A DNA stretch of 7,696 nucleotides from an uncultured Marinicella sp. (GTDB lineage Bacteria; Pseudomonadota; Gammaproteobacteria; Xanthomonadales; Marinicellaceae). A program made the position numbers and the translations under genes. The notes under the pieces are model-generated. The model worked only from the letters and a program-made list of their open reading frames with translations. It searched no databases and was not told where the DNA came from. The stretch lies in NCBI GenBank assembly GCA_938008005.1, contig CALLLZ010000324.1, positions 1 to 7,696 of the forward strand, in the 5' to 3' direction. Below are positions 1-7,031 of the stretch, one piece after another. Within the stretch, counting starts at the first letter, position 1; each line of letters opens with the position of its first letter.

Positions 1-17
1 CAAAAATTATTGAATAA
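1..17 (+). CDS. tuf: Probable 3' end of tuf (elongation factor Tu), partial
   Basis: The first bases read in frame as the tail of a codon, then Lys-Ile-Ile-Glu and a TAA stop at 15-17. EF-Tu of many gammaproteobacteria ends in a similar short tail (VVAKIIE or close to it), and tuf lies directly before rpsJ in the usual str-S10 gene order. EF-Tu is the cytoplasmic GTPase that brings aminoacyl-tRNA to the ribosome. Only four complete sense codons are visible, so the call rests on position and a short match. It could be chance; the upstream sequence would settle it. Confidence 0.55.
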
Positions 18-21
18 TTAG

Positions 22-40
22 ATACCTTAAATATAGGTAT
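22..40. repeat. Short inverted repeat in the rpsJ leader
   Basis: ATACCT at 22-27 and AGGTAT at 35-40 are perfect inverted copies around a 7-base AT-rich spacer. A G-U pair (21 with 41) could extend the stem. No T-run follows, so it is not a terminator by itself. It sits just after the presumed tuf stop and before the stronger hairpin at 58-78. It may be a weak RNA hairpin in the leader, a protein site, or chance in AT-rich DNA. Confidence 0.35.
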
Positions 41-57
41 TAGTTAAACAGAGATGG

Positions 58-82
58 GCAGTGACGAAAAGTCACTGCTTTT
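58..82 (+). terminator. Terminator-like or attenuator-like hairpin upstream of rpsJ
   Basis: GCAGTGAC (58-65) pairs perfectly with GTCACTGC (71-78) across a GAAAA loop and is followed at once by TTTT (79-82). An 8-bp stem with five G-C pairs and a short U-tract is the shape of an intrinsic terminator. It lies between the presumed tuf end and rpsJ, 19 bases before the rpsJ ATG. It could end tuf transcription, or act as a partial terminator in the S10 leader. In Escherichia coli the S10 leader is the site of L4-controlled attenuation, but this leader is much shorter and I do not recognise the L4-binding structure. The U-tract is short, so some read-through is likely. Confidence 0.55.
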
Positions 83-101
83 AACTTAGAGGCAAATTAA
101 C

Positions 102-413
102 ATGGCTGGTCAAAAAATCAGAATAAGACTTAAGGCGTTTGATCATAAATTAATTGATCAATCTGCAGGAAGAATCGTAGATACGGCGAAAAGAACAGGC
201 GCGCAAGTGCGTGGTCCGATCCCTTTACCAACTAAAAAGGAACGTTATACCGTATTGATTTCTCCGCATGTAAATAAGGACGCACGTGATCAATATGAGA
301 TTCGTACTCATAAAAGATTGGTAGATATTGTAGATCCAAATGATAAAACAGTTGATGCATTGATGAAACTGGATTTATCAGCTGGTGTAGATGTTCAAAT
401 TCAATTGAACTAG
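102..413 (+). CDS. rpsJ: Small ribosomal subunit protein S10 (uS10)
   Basis: The product is S10, a 30S head protein that binds 16S rRNA. As NusE it also pairs with NusB in transcription antitermination and with NusG in transcription-translation coupling. The protein is full length at 103 residues. It begins [15 protein letters not shown] and carries the family landmarks RGPIPLPT (residues 37-44) and [19 protein letters not shown] (54-72). The ATG is preceded by AGAGG at 88-92, a good Shine-Dalgarno site nine bases away. It is the first complete gene of the operon, 10 bases before rplC, and follows the leader hairpin at 58-78. Nothing is unusual in the coding sequence. Confidence 0.98.
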   Translation: MAGQKIRIRLKAFDHKLIDQSAGRIVDTAKRTGAQVRGPIPLPTKKERYTVLISPHVNKDARDQYEIRTHKRLVDIVDPNDKTVDALMKLDLSAGVDVQIQLN

Positions 414-423
414 GAGCTGAAAA

Positions 424-1044
424 ATGTCATTAGGTATTATTGGAAAAAAAGTAGGCATGACACGCGTCTTCAACGACAAAGGCGAGTCAGTACCAGTCAC
501 TGTTATCAATGTTGAGCCCAATGTCGTGGCTCAAGTCAAAACCACAGATACAGACGGTTACAACGCAGTTCAAATCACCACAGGTGGTCGCAAGGCTTCT
601 AAAGTCAATGCACCTGCAGCTGGTCATTATAAGAAAGCTGGTGTTGAAGCCGGTTCGATTACTCGTGAATTCAGAACTGATCAAGAGTTTAATGCAGGAG
701 ATACTCTTGAATTAACCATGTTTGAAGATGGGCAAAAAGTTCGTGTTACCGGTACATCTAAAGGTAAGGGTTTTCAAGGTGTGATCAAACGTTATAACTT
801 TCAAATGCAAGATGCAACCCACGGTAACTCATTGTCTCACAGAGCCCCAGGCTCAATTGGTCAATGTCAGACGCCGGGTCGCGTATTCAAAGGCAAGAAA
901 ATGTCAGGCCACATGGGTGCTGAGCGTGTTACCACTAAAAACTTAGAAGTGGTGAGGGTTGATCAAGAAAATAATTTGTTGTTGATCAAGGGTGCAGTAC
1001 CTGGTGCAAAAACCAGTACAGTCATTGTTAGGCCTTTGGTTTAA
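424..1044 (+). CDS. rplC: Large ribosomal subunit protein L3 (uL3)
   Basis: The product is L3, an early 50S assembly protein that binds near the 3' end of 23S rRNA and reaches toward the peptidyl transferase centre. It has 206 residues, close to the 209 of the Escherichia coli protein. It starts [16 protein letters not shown] and carries the L3 signature region ([11 protein letters not shown] to HGNSLSHR, residues 116-140). [10 protein letters not shown] follows at 143-152. Gln149 there aligns with the E. coli glutamine methylated by PrmB; whether it is modified here is unknown. The Shine-Dalgarno GGAG (413-416) overlaps the rpsJ stop, so the two genes are probably translationally coupled. 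Confidence 0.98.
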   Translation: MSLGIIGKKVGMTRVFNDKGESVPVTVINVEPNVVAQVKTTDTDGYNAVQITTGGRKASKVNAPAAGHYKKAGVEAGSITREFRTDQEFNAGDTLELTMFEDGQKVRVTGTSKGKGFQGVIKRYNFQMQDATHGNSLSHRAPGSIGQCQTPGRVFKGKKMSGHMGAERVTTKNLEVVRVDQENNLLLIKGAVPGAKTSTVIVRPLV

Positions 1045-1064
1045 GCAGATAGCGGAGAAATATT

Positions 1065-1670
1065 GTGGAATTGACAGTATCAGGAAAAAAACAAAAAGTC
1101 GAAGTTTCGGAAGCTGTGTTTGACAGGGCATATTCTGAAGCTTTGGTACACCAAGTGGTGACATCCTATATGGCCACAGGTCGTGCAGGTACAAAAGCAC
1201 AAAAGAATCGTGCAGCAGTCAGTGGTGGCGGTGCTAAGCCTTGGAAACAAAAAGGTACAGGCCGTGCCAGAGCAGGTACTTCGAGAAGTCCTATTTGGGT
1301 TGGTGGTGGTAGAGCTTTTGCAGCACAGCCTAGAGATTTTACTAAGAAAGTAAATACTAAAATGTATCGTGCAGCGATGAAGACGATTTTATCTGAGTTG
1401 GCCCGCACAGAACGTTTGGTAGTGGTTGCTGATTTAGACACCAAAAATGGTAAGACCAAAGAAGGCATCGAGATGTTGAGTAAGCATGGTGTAACAACTG
1501 GTTGTTTGGTAACCAACGATCCTTCTGAAAATTTGTTGCGTTCGACGGGTAATCTCCCTTATGTATTTGTGACCAATGCGCATGGCTTAGATCCTGTGTC
1601 TTTGGTGCATGCAGATAAAGTGGTTATGACTGTTGATGCAGTGAAAGAAGTTGAGGAGTGGTTATCATGA
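1065..1670 (+). CDS. rplD: Large ribosomal subunit protein L4 (uL4)
   Basis: The product is L4, a primary 23S rRNA binder whose long loop lines the peptide exit tunnel. In E. coli it also represses the S10 operon through the leader RNA. The protein has 201 residues, the same as E. coli. The basic extended loop is clear at roughly residues 40-100, including KPWKQKGTGRARAGTSRSP (58-76). The start codon is GTG: GGAG lies at 1054-1057, seven bases upstream, and the product MELTVSGK matches the family N-terminus (MELVLKDA in E. coli). The 20-base gap after rplC is the largest between genes here. The stop TGA overlaps the rplW start. Confidence 0.97.
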   Translation: MELTVSGKKQKVEVSEAVFDRAYSEALVHQVVTSYMATGRAGTKAQKNRAAVSGGGAKPWKQKGTGRARAGTSRSPIWVGGGRAFAAQPRDFTKKVNTKMYRAAMKTILSELARTERLVVVADLDTKNGKTKEGIEMLSKHGVTTGCLVTNDPSENLLRSTGNLPYVFVTNAHGLDPVSLVHADKVVMTVDAVKEVEEWLS

Positions 1671-1966
1671 GTTTAAATAATCTATACACGACTATATTGG
1701 GTCCAGTGATTTCTGAGAAATCAAACCGAGTAGGTGAACTGGCCAATCAATATGTATTCAAAGTGGCTAAATCTGCGAATAAAACTGAGATTAAAACAGC
1801 GGTTGAAAAGTTATTCAAAGTATCTGTTGAAGACGTCACAGTGTTGAATGTGAAAGGTAAAACCAAAAGTTTTAAAATGAAACAAGGCAAGCGACCAGAC
1901 TGGAAGAAAGCATACGTGCGTATCCAAGCTGATCAAATGATTGATTTCGGAACCAAAGCTGAGTAA
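1667..1966 (+). CDS. rplW: Large ribosomal subunit protein L23 (uL23)
   Basis: The product is L23, which sits at the tunnel exit and docks trigger factor and the signal recognition particle. I choose ATG 1667, giving 99 residues beginning [19 protein letters not shown]. This start overlaps the rplD stop as ATGA and has GAGGAG (1653-1658) eight bases upstream. A GTG at 1658 in the same frame would add three residues, but it lies inside that Shine-Dalgarno site and is unlikely. Glu17 in ISEKS aligns with E. coli Glu18, the trigger factor contact. SDWKKAYV of E. coli appears as PDWKKAYV near the C-terminus. Two stops follow in tandem (1964-1969). Confidence 0.97.
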   Translation: MSLNNLYTTILGPVISEKSNRVGELANQYVFKVAKSANKTEIKTAVEKLFKVSVEDVTVLNVKGKTKSFKMKQGKRPDWKKAYVRIQADQMIDFGTKAE

Positions 1967-1980
1967 TAAGGAGAACTATC

Positions 1981-2808
1981 ATGGCATTAATCGTATTTAA
2001 ACCAACTTCTCCAGGTCGTCGCGGCACAGTTAAAGTTAAAAGAACTGGGCTTTATAAAGGCAGACCTGAAGCCAGCTTGACAGAAAAGAAATCAAAAACT
2101 GGTGGCAGAAATAATTACGGTCGTATCACTACTCGTCATATTGGTGGTGGTCACAAACAAAAATATAGAATCATCGATTTTAAACGCAATAAAGATGATA
2201 TAGCAGCTAAAGTTGAGCGTATTGAATACGATCCCAACAGAAGTGCATACATCGCATTGTTACATTATGTAGATGGTGAAAAACGTTACATCATTGCTCC
2301 TAAAGATTTAGAAGCTGGTATGGAAGTGAAATCAGGTACTTCCGTCAGCATCAAAGTGGGCAATACTTTACCTTTGGATAATATTCCAGTTGGTACTGTT
2401 GTTCATAACGTTGAAATGAAACCAGGCAAAGGTGGGCAAATAGCACGCGCTGCCGGTACATCAGCCCGTTTAGTCGCAAAAGAAGGCGTTTACGCCACTT
2501 TGCGCTTGCGTTCGGGTGAGATGAGAAAATTGCCAGCCAAATGTCGTGCGACATTGGGTACGGTATCAAAAAGTGAGCATAACCTTGAGAAAATCGGTAA
2601 AGCTGGCGCCACTCGTTGGAGAGGTGTTAGACCAACCGTTCGAGGTGTTGCCATGAATCCAGTTGACCATCCACATGGTGGTGGTGAAGGAAGGACCTCT
2701 GGTGGTCGTCATCCCGTGTCTCCATGGGGTATGCCTACCAAAGGACATAAAACGCGTAAGAACAAACGAACTGATAAGTTCATTGTTCGTCGCCGAGATA
2801 AAAAATAA
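1981..2808 (+). CDS. rplB: Large ribosomal subunit protein L2 (uL2)
   Basis: The product is L2, a highly conserved 50S protein needed for subunit association and for the peptidyl transferase centre. It has 275 residues against 273 in E. coli. The N-terminal RNA-binding part includes the conserved [11 protein letters not shown] (40-50) and [12 protein letters not shown] (52-63). The C-terminal signature [15 protein letters not shown] is at 228-242; His230 aligns with E. coli His229, the residue tied to peptidyl transfer. The tail is strongly basic ([16 protein letters not shown]). AAGGAG stands just before the ATG. The N-terminus [15 protein letters not shown] varies slightly from the usual [14 protein letters not shown]. 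The gap to rpsS is 11 bases. Confidence 0.98.
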   Translation: MALIVFKPTSPGRRGTVKVKRTGLYKGRPEASLTEKKSKTGGRNNYGRITTRHIGGGHKQKYRIIDFKRNKDDIAAKVERIEYDPNRSAYIALLHYVDGEKRYIIAPKDLEAGMEVKSGTSVSIKVGNTLPLDNIPVGTVVHNVEMKPGKGGQIARAAGTSARLVAKEGVYATLRLRSGEMRKLPAKCRATLGTVSKSEHNLEKIGKAGATRWRGVRPTVRGVAMNPVDHPHGGGEGRTSGGRHPVSPWGMPTKGHKTRKNKRTDKFIVRRRDKK

Positions 2809-2819
2809 GGTAGTTATTT

Positions 2820-3098
2820 ATGCCAAGATCGCTTAAAAAAGGCCCTTTTGTTGACCTCAGTTTATTAAAAGCTGTTGACAAGGCCGTTAAAGAGAACAGC
2901 AAACGACCGATCAAAACTTGGTCAAGAAGATCTATGATTCTTCCTGATATGGTTGGATTGACGTTGGCCGTTCACAATGGTAAACAACACATTCCAGTAT
3001 TGGTTTCTGAAGAAATGGTCGGACACAAACTCGGTGAGTTTTCTCCTACCCGTACTTTCAGATCTCACGTCGCTGATAAAAAAGTGAAAGGGAGATAA
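2820..3098 (+). CDS. rpsS: Small ribosomal subunit protein S19 (uS19)
   Basis: The product is S19, a 30S head protein that works with S13 near the A-site and contacts 16S rRNA. At 92 residues it is the normal length. It begins [12 protein letters not shown] and holds the expected [10 protein letters not shown] (51-60) and the signature [13 protein letters not shown] (68-80). The AAGG over the rplB stop serves as a ribosome binding site. Only two bases separate its stop from the rplV start, and the rplV Shine-Dalgarno (GGGAGA) lies in its last codons, so coupled translation is likely. Confidence 0.98.
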   Translation: MPRSLKKGPFVDLSLLKAVDKAVKENSKRPIKTWSRRSMILPDMVGLTLAVHNGKQHIPVLVSEEMVGHKLGEFSPTRTFRSHVADKKVKGR

Positions 3099-3100
3099 TC

Positions 3101-3436
3101 ATGGAAATCATTGCAAAACTAAAAAGAGCTAACATTTCAGCCCAAAAAGTCAGATTAGTTGCTAATCAGGTTCGTGGTATGAATGTTGAGCAAGCTGAAC
3201 AGTTGTTAACTTTTAGCCCAAAGAAAGCCGCGCATATCGTCAAGAAAGCGCTGATGTCTGCTGTGGCCAATGCTGAGCACAACAACGGTATGGATGTTGA
3301 TGAATTATTTATCAGCTCTATCTATGTTGATGAAGGCCCGACCTTAAAAAGAGGACGTGCCAGAGCAAAAGGCAGAGGTACACAGATTTTAAAAAGAACC
3401 AGCCACATCACTGTAAAAGTGGCTGAAGCATCGTAA
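3101..3436 (+). CDS. rplV: Large ribosomal subunit protein L22 (uL22)
   Basis: The product is L22, which spans the 50S domains and sends a beta-hairpin into the exit tunnel at the site where macrolide-resistance changes occur. It has 111 residues against 110 in E. coli. The globular part shows [15 protein letters not shown] (12-26). The hairpin region, roughly residues 80-100, shows [12 protein letters not shown] (82-93). No insertion or deletion is apparent in this loop, so no macrolide-resistance allele is suggested. The gene begins two bases after rpsS and ends 10 bases before rpsC. Confidence 0.98.
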   Translation: MEIIAKLKRANISAQKVRLVANQVRGMNVEQAEQLLTFSPKKAAHIVKKALMSAVANAEHNNGMDVDELFISSIYVDEGPTLKRGRARAKGRGTQILKRTSHITVKVAEAS

Positions 3437-3446
3437 AGGCAATATT

Positions 3447-4136
3447 ATGGGTCAAAAAGTACATCCAATAGGTATCAGATTAGGCATTTCAAAACAGCAT
3501 AATTCGAAATGGTACGCAGAAAAAGGTCAATTTGCTGATCAACTGGTTAAAGATATTAAGGTCAGAGATTATTTGTATGCAAAGTTAAAACATGCATCTA
3601 TCAGTAAAATTGAAATTGAAAGACCGGCAAAAAATGCTCGCATCACCATCCACACAGCCAGACCTGGTATTGTGATTGGTAAAAAAGGTGAAGATATTGA
3701 GCAATTAAAAAATGCCCTATCAAAAATGATGGGTTTGCCAACTCACGTCAATGTCAATGAAATCAGAAAACCTGAGTTAGATGCGCGTTTAGTTGCAGAA
3801 GGCATTGCCTCACAACTAGAGCGAAGAATCATGTTCAGACGTGCGATGAAACGTGCCGTTTCAAGTGCCATGAGATTAGGTGCTTTAGGCATTCGAGTTG
3901 CAGTAGCTGGTCGTTTAAATGGTGCTGAAATCGCTCGTACCGAATGGTATCGTGAAGGTCAAGTGCCTTTACATACATTGCGTGCTGACATTGATTATTC
4001 AATGGCTAAAGCATACACCACCTATGGCGTAATTGGCATCAAGGTTTGGATTTATAAAGGTGAGGTTTTTGATTTAGAAAACCACATCAGTGAATCAGAT
4101 AAAAAATCGAATAAGAAAGGTCGGGGTAAAAAATAA
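3447..4136 (+). CDS. rpsC: Small ribosomal subunit protein S3 (uS3)
   Basis: The product is S3, which lines the mRNA entry channel of the 30S subunit and helps unwind mRNA there. It has 229 residues (E. coli 233). It starts [15 protein letters not shown] type II KH domain carries its GxxG loop as GKKG (78-81) in [13 protein letters not shown]. The C-terminal domain holds the conserved [19 protein letters not shown] stretch and ends in a lysine-rich tail ([13 protein letters not shown]). The AAAGG around 3436-3440 is the likely ribosome binding site. The stop TAA shares its last base with the rplP ATG (TAATG), a typical stop-start coupling. Confidence 0.98.
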   Translation: MGQKVHPIGIRLGISKQHNSKWYAEKGQFADQLVKDIKVRDYLYAKLKHASISKIEIERPAKNARITIHTARPGIVIGKKGEDIEQLKNALSKMMGLPTHVNVNEIRKPELDARLVAEGIASQLERRIMFRRAMKRAVSSAMRLGALGIRVAVAGRLNGAEIARTEWYREGQVPLHTLRADIDYSMAKAYTTYGVIGIKVWIYKGEVFDLENHISESDKKSNKKGRGKK

Positions 4137-4549
4137 TGTTACAGCCGAAAAGAACTAAATATAGAAAACAACAAAAAGGCCGAAACCGCGGATTAGCCCA
4201 TGGTGGCAATAAAGTGAGTTTTGGTGATTTTGGATTGAAAGCAACTTCGCGCGGTTTATTGACAGCTCGTCAAATAGAAGCCGGTCGTCGTGCCATTACC
4301 AGAGAAGTAAAACGTGGTGGTAAATTATGGATTCGTGTTTTCCCAGATAAACCAGTTACTGCTAAACCTATTGAGGTGAGGATGGGTAAAGGAAAGGGGA
4401 ATATTGAATTTTGGGCAGCTGCAATTAAACCTGGAAGAGTGATTTTTGAAATCCAAGGGGTTTCAGAAGATATGGCCAGAGCAGCTTTTGAGAAAGCAGG
4501 TGCAAAATTTCCTGTTGCTACAACATTCGTTAAACGTGTGGTGATGTAA
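4136..4549 (+). CDS. rplP: Large ribosomal subunit protein L16 (uL16)
   Basis: The product is L16, a late-assembly 50S protein next to the A-site tRNA and the peptidyl transferase centre. It has 137 residues (E. coli 136). It begins [19 protein letters not shown] and contains [25 protein letters not shown] core sequence from residue 30. Arg82 in VRMGKGKGN aligns with E. coli Arg81, the arginine hydroxylated by the YcfD (RoxA) oxygenase; modification here is unknown. It overlaps rpsC by one base at its start and rpmC by one base at its end, both as TAATG, so all three are probably translated in series. Confidence 0.98.
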   Translation: MLQPKRTKYRKQQKGRNRGLAHGGNKVSFGDFGLKATSRGLLTARQIEAGRRAITREVKRGGKLWIRVFPDKPVTAKPIEVRMGKGKGNIEFWAAAIKPGRVIFEIQGVSEDMARAAFEKAGAKFPVATTFVKRVVM

Positions 4550-4737
4550 TGCAAGCGAAAGAATTAAAAACTAAAGATCTTGCAGAATTGCAGGAAGAGT
4601 TAAACAAGTTGTTACAAAAGCAATTCGATTTACGAATGGCTCGTGGTAATGGTCAATTAACAAAACTACATCTGATGCGCGAAGTCCGCAGAGACATCGC
4701 ACGTGTCAGAACTGTTATGAACCAAGCTAAAGGATAA
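4549..4737 (+). CDS. rpmC: Large ribosomal subunit protein L29 (uL29)
   Basis: The product is L29, a small alpha-helical 50S protein beside L23 at the tunnel exit. It has 62 residues (E. coli 63). It reads as a helical hairpin: [18 protein letters not shown], then [17 protein letters not shown] (21-37) and the C-terminal [13 protein letters not shown] (44-56). The stop-start TAATG with rplP makes the start secure. Its last codons hold AAGGA (4730-4734), which serves rpsQ five bases on. Confidence 0.97.
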   Translation: MQAKELKTKDLAELQEELNKLLQKQFDLRMARGNGQLTKLHLMREVRRDIARVRTVMNQAKG

Positions 4738-4742
4738 ATGTC

Positions 4743-5003
4743 ATGACTACAGAAACTAAAGTACAAAGAACCAAAAGCGGTGTGGTCACCAGTGACAAAA
4801 TGAATCAAACCGTAACTGTGATGATTGAACGTAAGATCAAACATCCGTTGTATAAAAAATACATCAAAAAATCGACCAAGATTCATGCACATGATCCTGA
4901 TAATAAATGTCAACAAGGTGATTTAGTAAAAATCGCTGAATGTCGACCGATTTCTAAGACTAAATCTTGGAAAGTGGTTGAGATTGTTGAATCAAGTAAA
5001 TAA
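4743..5003 (+). CDS. rpsQ: Small ribosomal subunit protein S17 (uS17)
   Basis: The product is S17, a primary 16S rRNA-binding protein with an OB fold, used early in 30S assembly. It has 86 residues (E. coli 84). The signature [18 protein letters not shown] is at 59-76, and [19 protein letters not shown] (19-37) forms the conserved strands. ATG 4743 is the start. Another ATG at 4738 is out of frame and stops after two codons (ATG TCA TGA), overlapping the true start. This is the last gene of the classic S10 operon. rplN follows after only 12 bases, with no room for a separate spc promoter like that of E. coli. Confidence 0.98.
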   Translation: MTTETKVQRTKSGVVTSDKMNQTVTVMIERKIKHPLYKKYIKKSTKIHAHDPDNKCQQGDLVKIAECRPISKTKSWKVVEIVESSK

Positions 5004-5015
5004 GAGGTACTGACA

Positions 5016-5384
5016 ATGATACAAATGCAAAGTAGATTATCAGCAGCTGACAACTCTGGAGCCAAAGAAGTCCAATGTATAAAAGTGTTGGGTGGTTCAA
5101 AGCGTCGTTATGCTGGTATCGGAGACATCATTAAAGTCTCCGTAAAACAAGCCATACCTCGTGGCAAGGTTAAGAAAGGTGAAGTTTATAACGCTGTGAT
5201 TGTTAGAACGAGAAAAGGCGTCAGAAGATCTGATGGTTCTTTGATCCGTTTTGATGGTAATGCAGTAGTTATGTTGAATGCCAAATTGGAGCCTATCGGC
5301 ACCCGTATTTTTGGGCCTGTTACTCGTGAATTGAGAGCTGGTAAATTCATGAAAATTATTTCATTGGCACCTGAAGTATTATAA
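5016..5384 (+). CDS. rplN: Large ribosomal subunit protein L14 (uL14)
   Basis: The product is L14, a 50S interface protein that joins L19 in bridges to the 30S subunit and is the docking site of the silencing factor RsfS. It has 122 residues (E. coli 123). It starts [19 protein letters not shown] and shows the L14 signature region [19 protein letters not shown] (61-79) followed by GNAVVMLN. The C-terminus [13 protein letters not shown] (95-107) is standard. AGAGGT shortly upstream of the ATG is its ribosome binding site. It opens the spc cluster. Confidence 0.98.
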   Translation: MIQMQSRLSAADNSGAKEVQCIKVLGGSKRRYAGIGDIIKVSVKQAIPRGKVKKGEVYNAVIVRTRKGVRRSDGSLIRFDGNAVVMLNAKLEPIGTRIFGPVTRELRAGKFMKIISLAPEVL

Positions 5385-5394
5385 GGAAACGATT

Positions 5395-5712
5395 ATGCAA
5401 AGAATTAAACAAGGTGACGAAGTTATCGTTATTGCTGGACGCAGTAAAGGTCAACGCGGCAATGTGCTCAAAGTGAAGCAAGACGGTCGATTGTTGGTCA
5501 ACAACGTAAATACAGTTAAGAAACACGTTAAGCCAAACCCTCAAATTGAAGAGAAAGGTGGTATTAAGACACAAGAAGCTCCTATCGATGCTTCTAACGT
5601 AATGCTGTATAATCCCGCATCCGGTAAAGGTGAAAGAGTCGGATTTAAAGTTTTAGAAAACGGAAAAAAAGTCCGTGTTTTTAAATCCAACGGCGAAGCA
5701 GTAGACGCTTAA
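5395..5712 (+). CDS. rplX: Large ribosomal subunit protein L24 (uL24)
   Basis: The product is L24, one of the two assembly-initiator proteins of the 50S subunit, binding the 5' region of 23S rRNA near the tunnel exit. It has 105 residues (E. coli 104). The KOW motif is visible at about residues 5-32 ([20 protein letters not shown]). [10 protein letters not shown] (41-50) and a conserved EAPI follow. AAGGAA lies just after the rplN stop. The rplX-rplE junction is where S8 represses the spc operon in E. coli; I could not confirm that RNA structure here. Confidence 0.97.
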   Translation: MQRIKQGDEVIVIAGRSKGQRGNVLKVKQDGRLLVNNVNTVKKHVKPNPQIEEKGGIKTQEAPIDASNVMLYNPASGKGERVGFKVLENGKKVRVFKSNGEAVDA

Positions 5713-5722
5713 GAGAATTATT

Positions 5723-6265
5723 ATGGCTAGATTAGAAAAATACTACAAAGATGAAGTGCTTCCTAAGCTGATGGAAACTGGTAAATTTGACAATGTTATG
5801 CAAGTGCCTAAAATCACTAAAATCACATTGAATATGGGTGTCGGTGAAGCTTTAGGAAACAAAAAAATATTAACCCATGCAACGGGTGATATGGCGACCA
5901 TAGCAGGACAAAAGCCAGTCATTACGCATGCAAAAAAATCAGTGGCTGGTTTTAAAGTACGTGAAGGTTGGCCTATTGGTTGTAAAGTTACACTCAGACG
6001 ACACAAAATGTATGAGTTTTTAGATCGCTTAGTGAATGTTTCACTGCCTCGAGTAAGAGACTTTCGTGGTTTAAATCCTAAGTCATTTGATGGGCGTGGT
6101 AACTACTCAATGGGTGTGAAAGAACAAATCATTTTTCCGGAAATTGAGTACGATAAAATTGATGAGTTGCGTGGTTTGGATATTTGTATCACCACATCGG
6201 CTAGGAACAATGAGGAAGCTCGTATGTTGTTAGATCATTTTGATTTTCCATTCAAAGGCAGGTAA
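5723..6265 (+). CDS. rplE: Large ribosomal subunit protein L5 (uL5)
   Basis: The product is L5, part of the 5S rRNA particle (with L18 and L25) in the central protuberance; it touches P-site tRNA and S13. It has 180 residues (E. coli 179). It opens [16 protein letters not shown] and carries the L5 signature [14 protein letters not shown] (30-43). It continues with [20 protein letters not shown] (62-81) and [20 protein letters not shown] (112-131). The C-terminus ends in [18 protein letters not shown] before the ATG is a modest ribosome binding site. Gaps are 10 bases to rplX and 5 to rpsN. Confidence 0.98.
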   Translation: MARLEKYYKDEVLPKLMETGKFDNVMQVPKITKITLNMGVGEALGNKKILTHATGDMATIAGQKPVITHAKKSVAGFKVREGWPIGCKVTLRRHKMYEFLDRLVNVSLPRVRDFRGLNPKSFDGRGNYSMGVKEQIIFPEIEYDKIDELRGLDICITTSARNNEEARMLLDHFDFPFKGR

Positions 6266-6270
6266 TAAAT

Positions 6271-6576
6271 ATGGCTAAAGTATCTATGGTCCAGCGTGAC
6301 CTGAAAAGAAAAAGAATTGTTGCGAAATACGCTGATAAGCGTGCGGCATTGAAAAAAACCATTGCCGATCCAAATACAACATTTGAAGAAATGATGGAAG
6401 CTCAAGAAGCATTGCAAAAATTACCAAGAAATGCATCGCCTTCTAGAATGCGTAACCGCTGTCAAATTTCTGGTAGACCTCGTGGCTACTACAATAAATT
6501 TGGCTTGAGTAAAACAAAATTTCGAGAAGCTGCCATGCGTGGTGATATTCCTGGTTTGAAAAAAGCCAGTTGGTAA
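6271..6576 (+). CDS. rpsN: Small ribosomal subunit protein S14 (uS14), long zinc-free form
   Basis: The product is S14, a 30S head protein near the S3/S10 cluster. It has 101 residues, the length of the zinc-independent class. The C-terminal signature [14 protein letters not shown] is at 61-74. Only one cysteine (Cys64) is present, so the CxxC pairs of the short zinc-ribbon S14 are absent. This fits proteobacteria, which often carry the long form in the spc operon. The likely Shine-Dalgarno (AGG) is inside the end of rplE, whose stop is five bases before this ATG. Confidence 0.98.
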   Translation: MAKVSMVQRDLKRKRIVAKYADKRAALKKTIADPNTTFEEMMEAQEALQKLPRNASPSRMRNRCQISGRPRGYYNKFGLSKTKFREAAMRGDIPGLKKASW

Positions 6577-6589
6577 AGAGAGAAGAATT

Positions 6590-6985
6590 ATGAGTTTAAG
6601 TGATCCTATATCTGACATGATTTGTAGCATTAAGAATGCACAAGCTGTCAATCAAGAGAGTACTGTGACACCTGCTTCTAAAATTAAGAAAGGTATCTTA
6701 TCAGTACTACAACAGGAAGGTTATATCAGATCTTTTGAGGCGATTGAAAAGGAAAATCATCCTTTTATTAAAATCAACATCAAATATTACAGGAATCAAC
6801 CTGTGATTGAGATGATCAAAAGAGTCAGCAAACCTGGTTTAAGACAATATCGTGGCAAAGATGAGTTGCCTCGTGTTGATGCCGGATTCGGTACAGCTAT
6901 TGTTTCCACATCAAAAGGCATTATGACCGATAAGTCAGCTCGCGCTGCACAAATCGGTGGTGAAGTGCTTTGCGTCGTTAAGTAA
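6590..6985 (+). CDS. rpsH: Small ribosomal subunit protein S8 (uS8)
   Basis: The product is S8, a primary binder of 16S rRNA helix 21 and the known translational repressor of the spc operon in E. coli. It has 131 residues (E. coli 130). It starts MSLSDPISDMICSIKNAQ. The C-terminal rRNA-binding signature is clear: GFGTAIVSTSKGIMTDKSAR (99-118) followed by GGEVLC. Its ribosome binding site is weak (GAGAAG). It is the last complete gene of the window. rplF starts 13 bases later, in the expected place. Confidence 0.98.
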   Translation: MSLSDPISDMICSIKNAQAVNQESTVTPASKIKKGILSVLQQEGYIRSFEAIEKENHPFIKINIKYYRNQPVIEMIKRVSKPGLRQYRGKDELPRVDAGFGTAIVSTSKGIMTDKSARAAQIGGEVLCVVK

Positions 6986-6998
6986 TTGGGAGAACAGC

Positions 6999-7031
6999 AT
7001 GTCAAGAATTGCAAGTAAGCCAATTGCTTTA
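6999..7031 (+). pseudogene. rplF: Truncated 5' end of rplF (ribosomal protein L6)
   Basis: The ATG at 6999 has GGGAGA (6988-6993) upstream, and the product begins MSRIASKPI, the typical L6 N-terminus in gammaproteobacteria. rplF is also the gene expected after rpsH in the spc cluster. Genuine L6 would continue with a proline/glycine-rich turn (LPxGVxV-like) and run to about 177 residues. Instead the frame reads ALDSKVNFEDLNKDRIG and then ketosynthase sequence. The rplF match therefore ends at about residue 9-12; the exact end is uncertain because isoleucine, alanine or aspartate there could belong to either gene. L6 is a 50S protein near the factor-binding site. I infer that the real gene was cut by a chimeric join. 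Confidence 0.8.

Noticed and set aside
10..39. Promoter candidate: TTGAAT at 10-15 with TATAGG (32-37) or TAGGTA (34-39) as -10
   Set aside because: Both boxes are poor matches, the -35 overlaps the likely tuf coding end, and AT-rich DNA gives such words often. Not enough to call a promoter.
1166..1516. Minus-strand open frame of 116 codons opposite rplD
   Set aside because: It lies wholly inside a conserved gene on the other strand, has no family resemblance and no operon context. It is an antisense shadow.
1658..1666. Upstream GTG start for rplW at 1658
   Set aside because: The GTG falls inside the Shine-Dalgarno sequence that serves ATG 1667, and L23 length and the ATGA coupling favour 1667.
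5695..5765. S8 repressor-binding RNA site at the rplX-rplE junction
   Set aside because: The start of rplE keeps sequence like that of E. coli (TACTACAAAGATGAAGT), but this is also coding conservation. The E. coli-style pairing of ACTAC with GTAGT is lost here (GTGCT), and I could not find a convincing replacement stem by eye.
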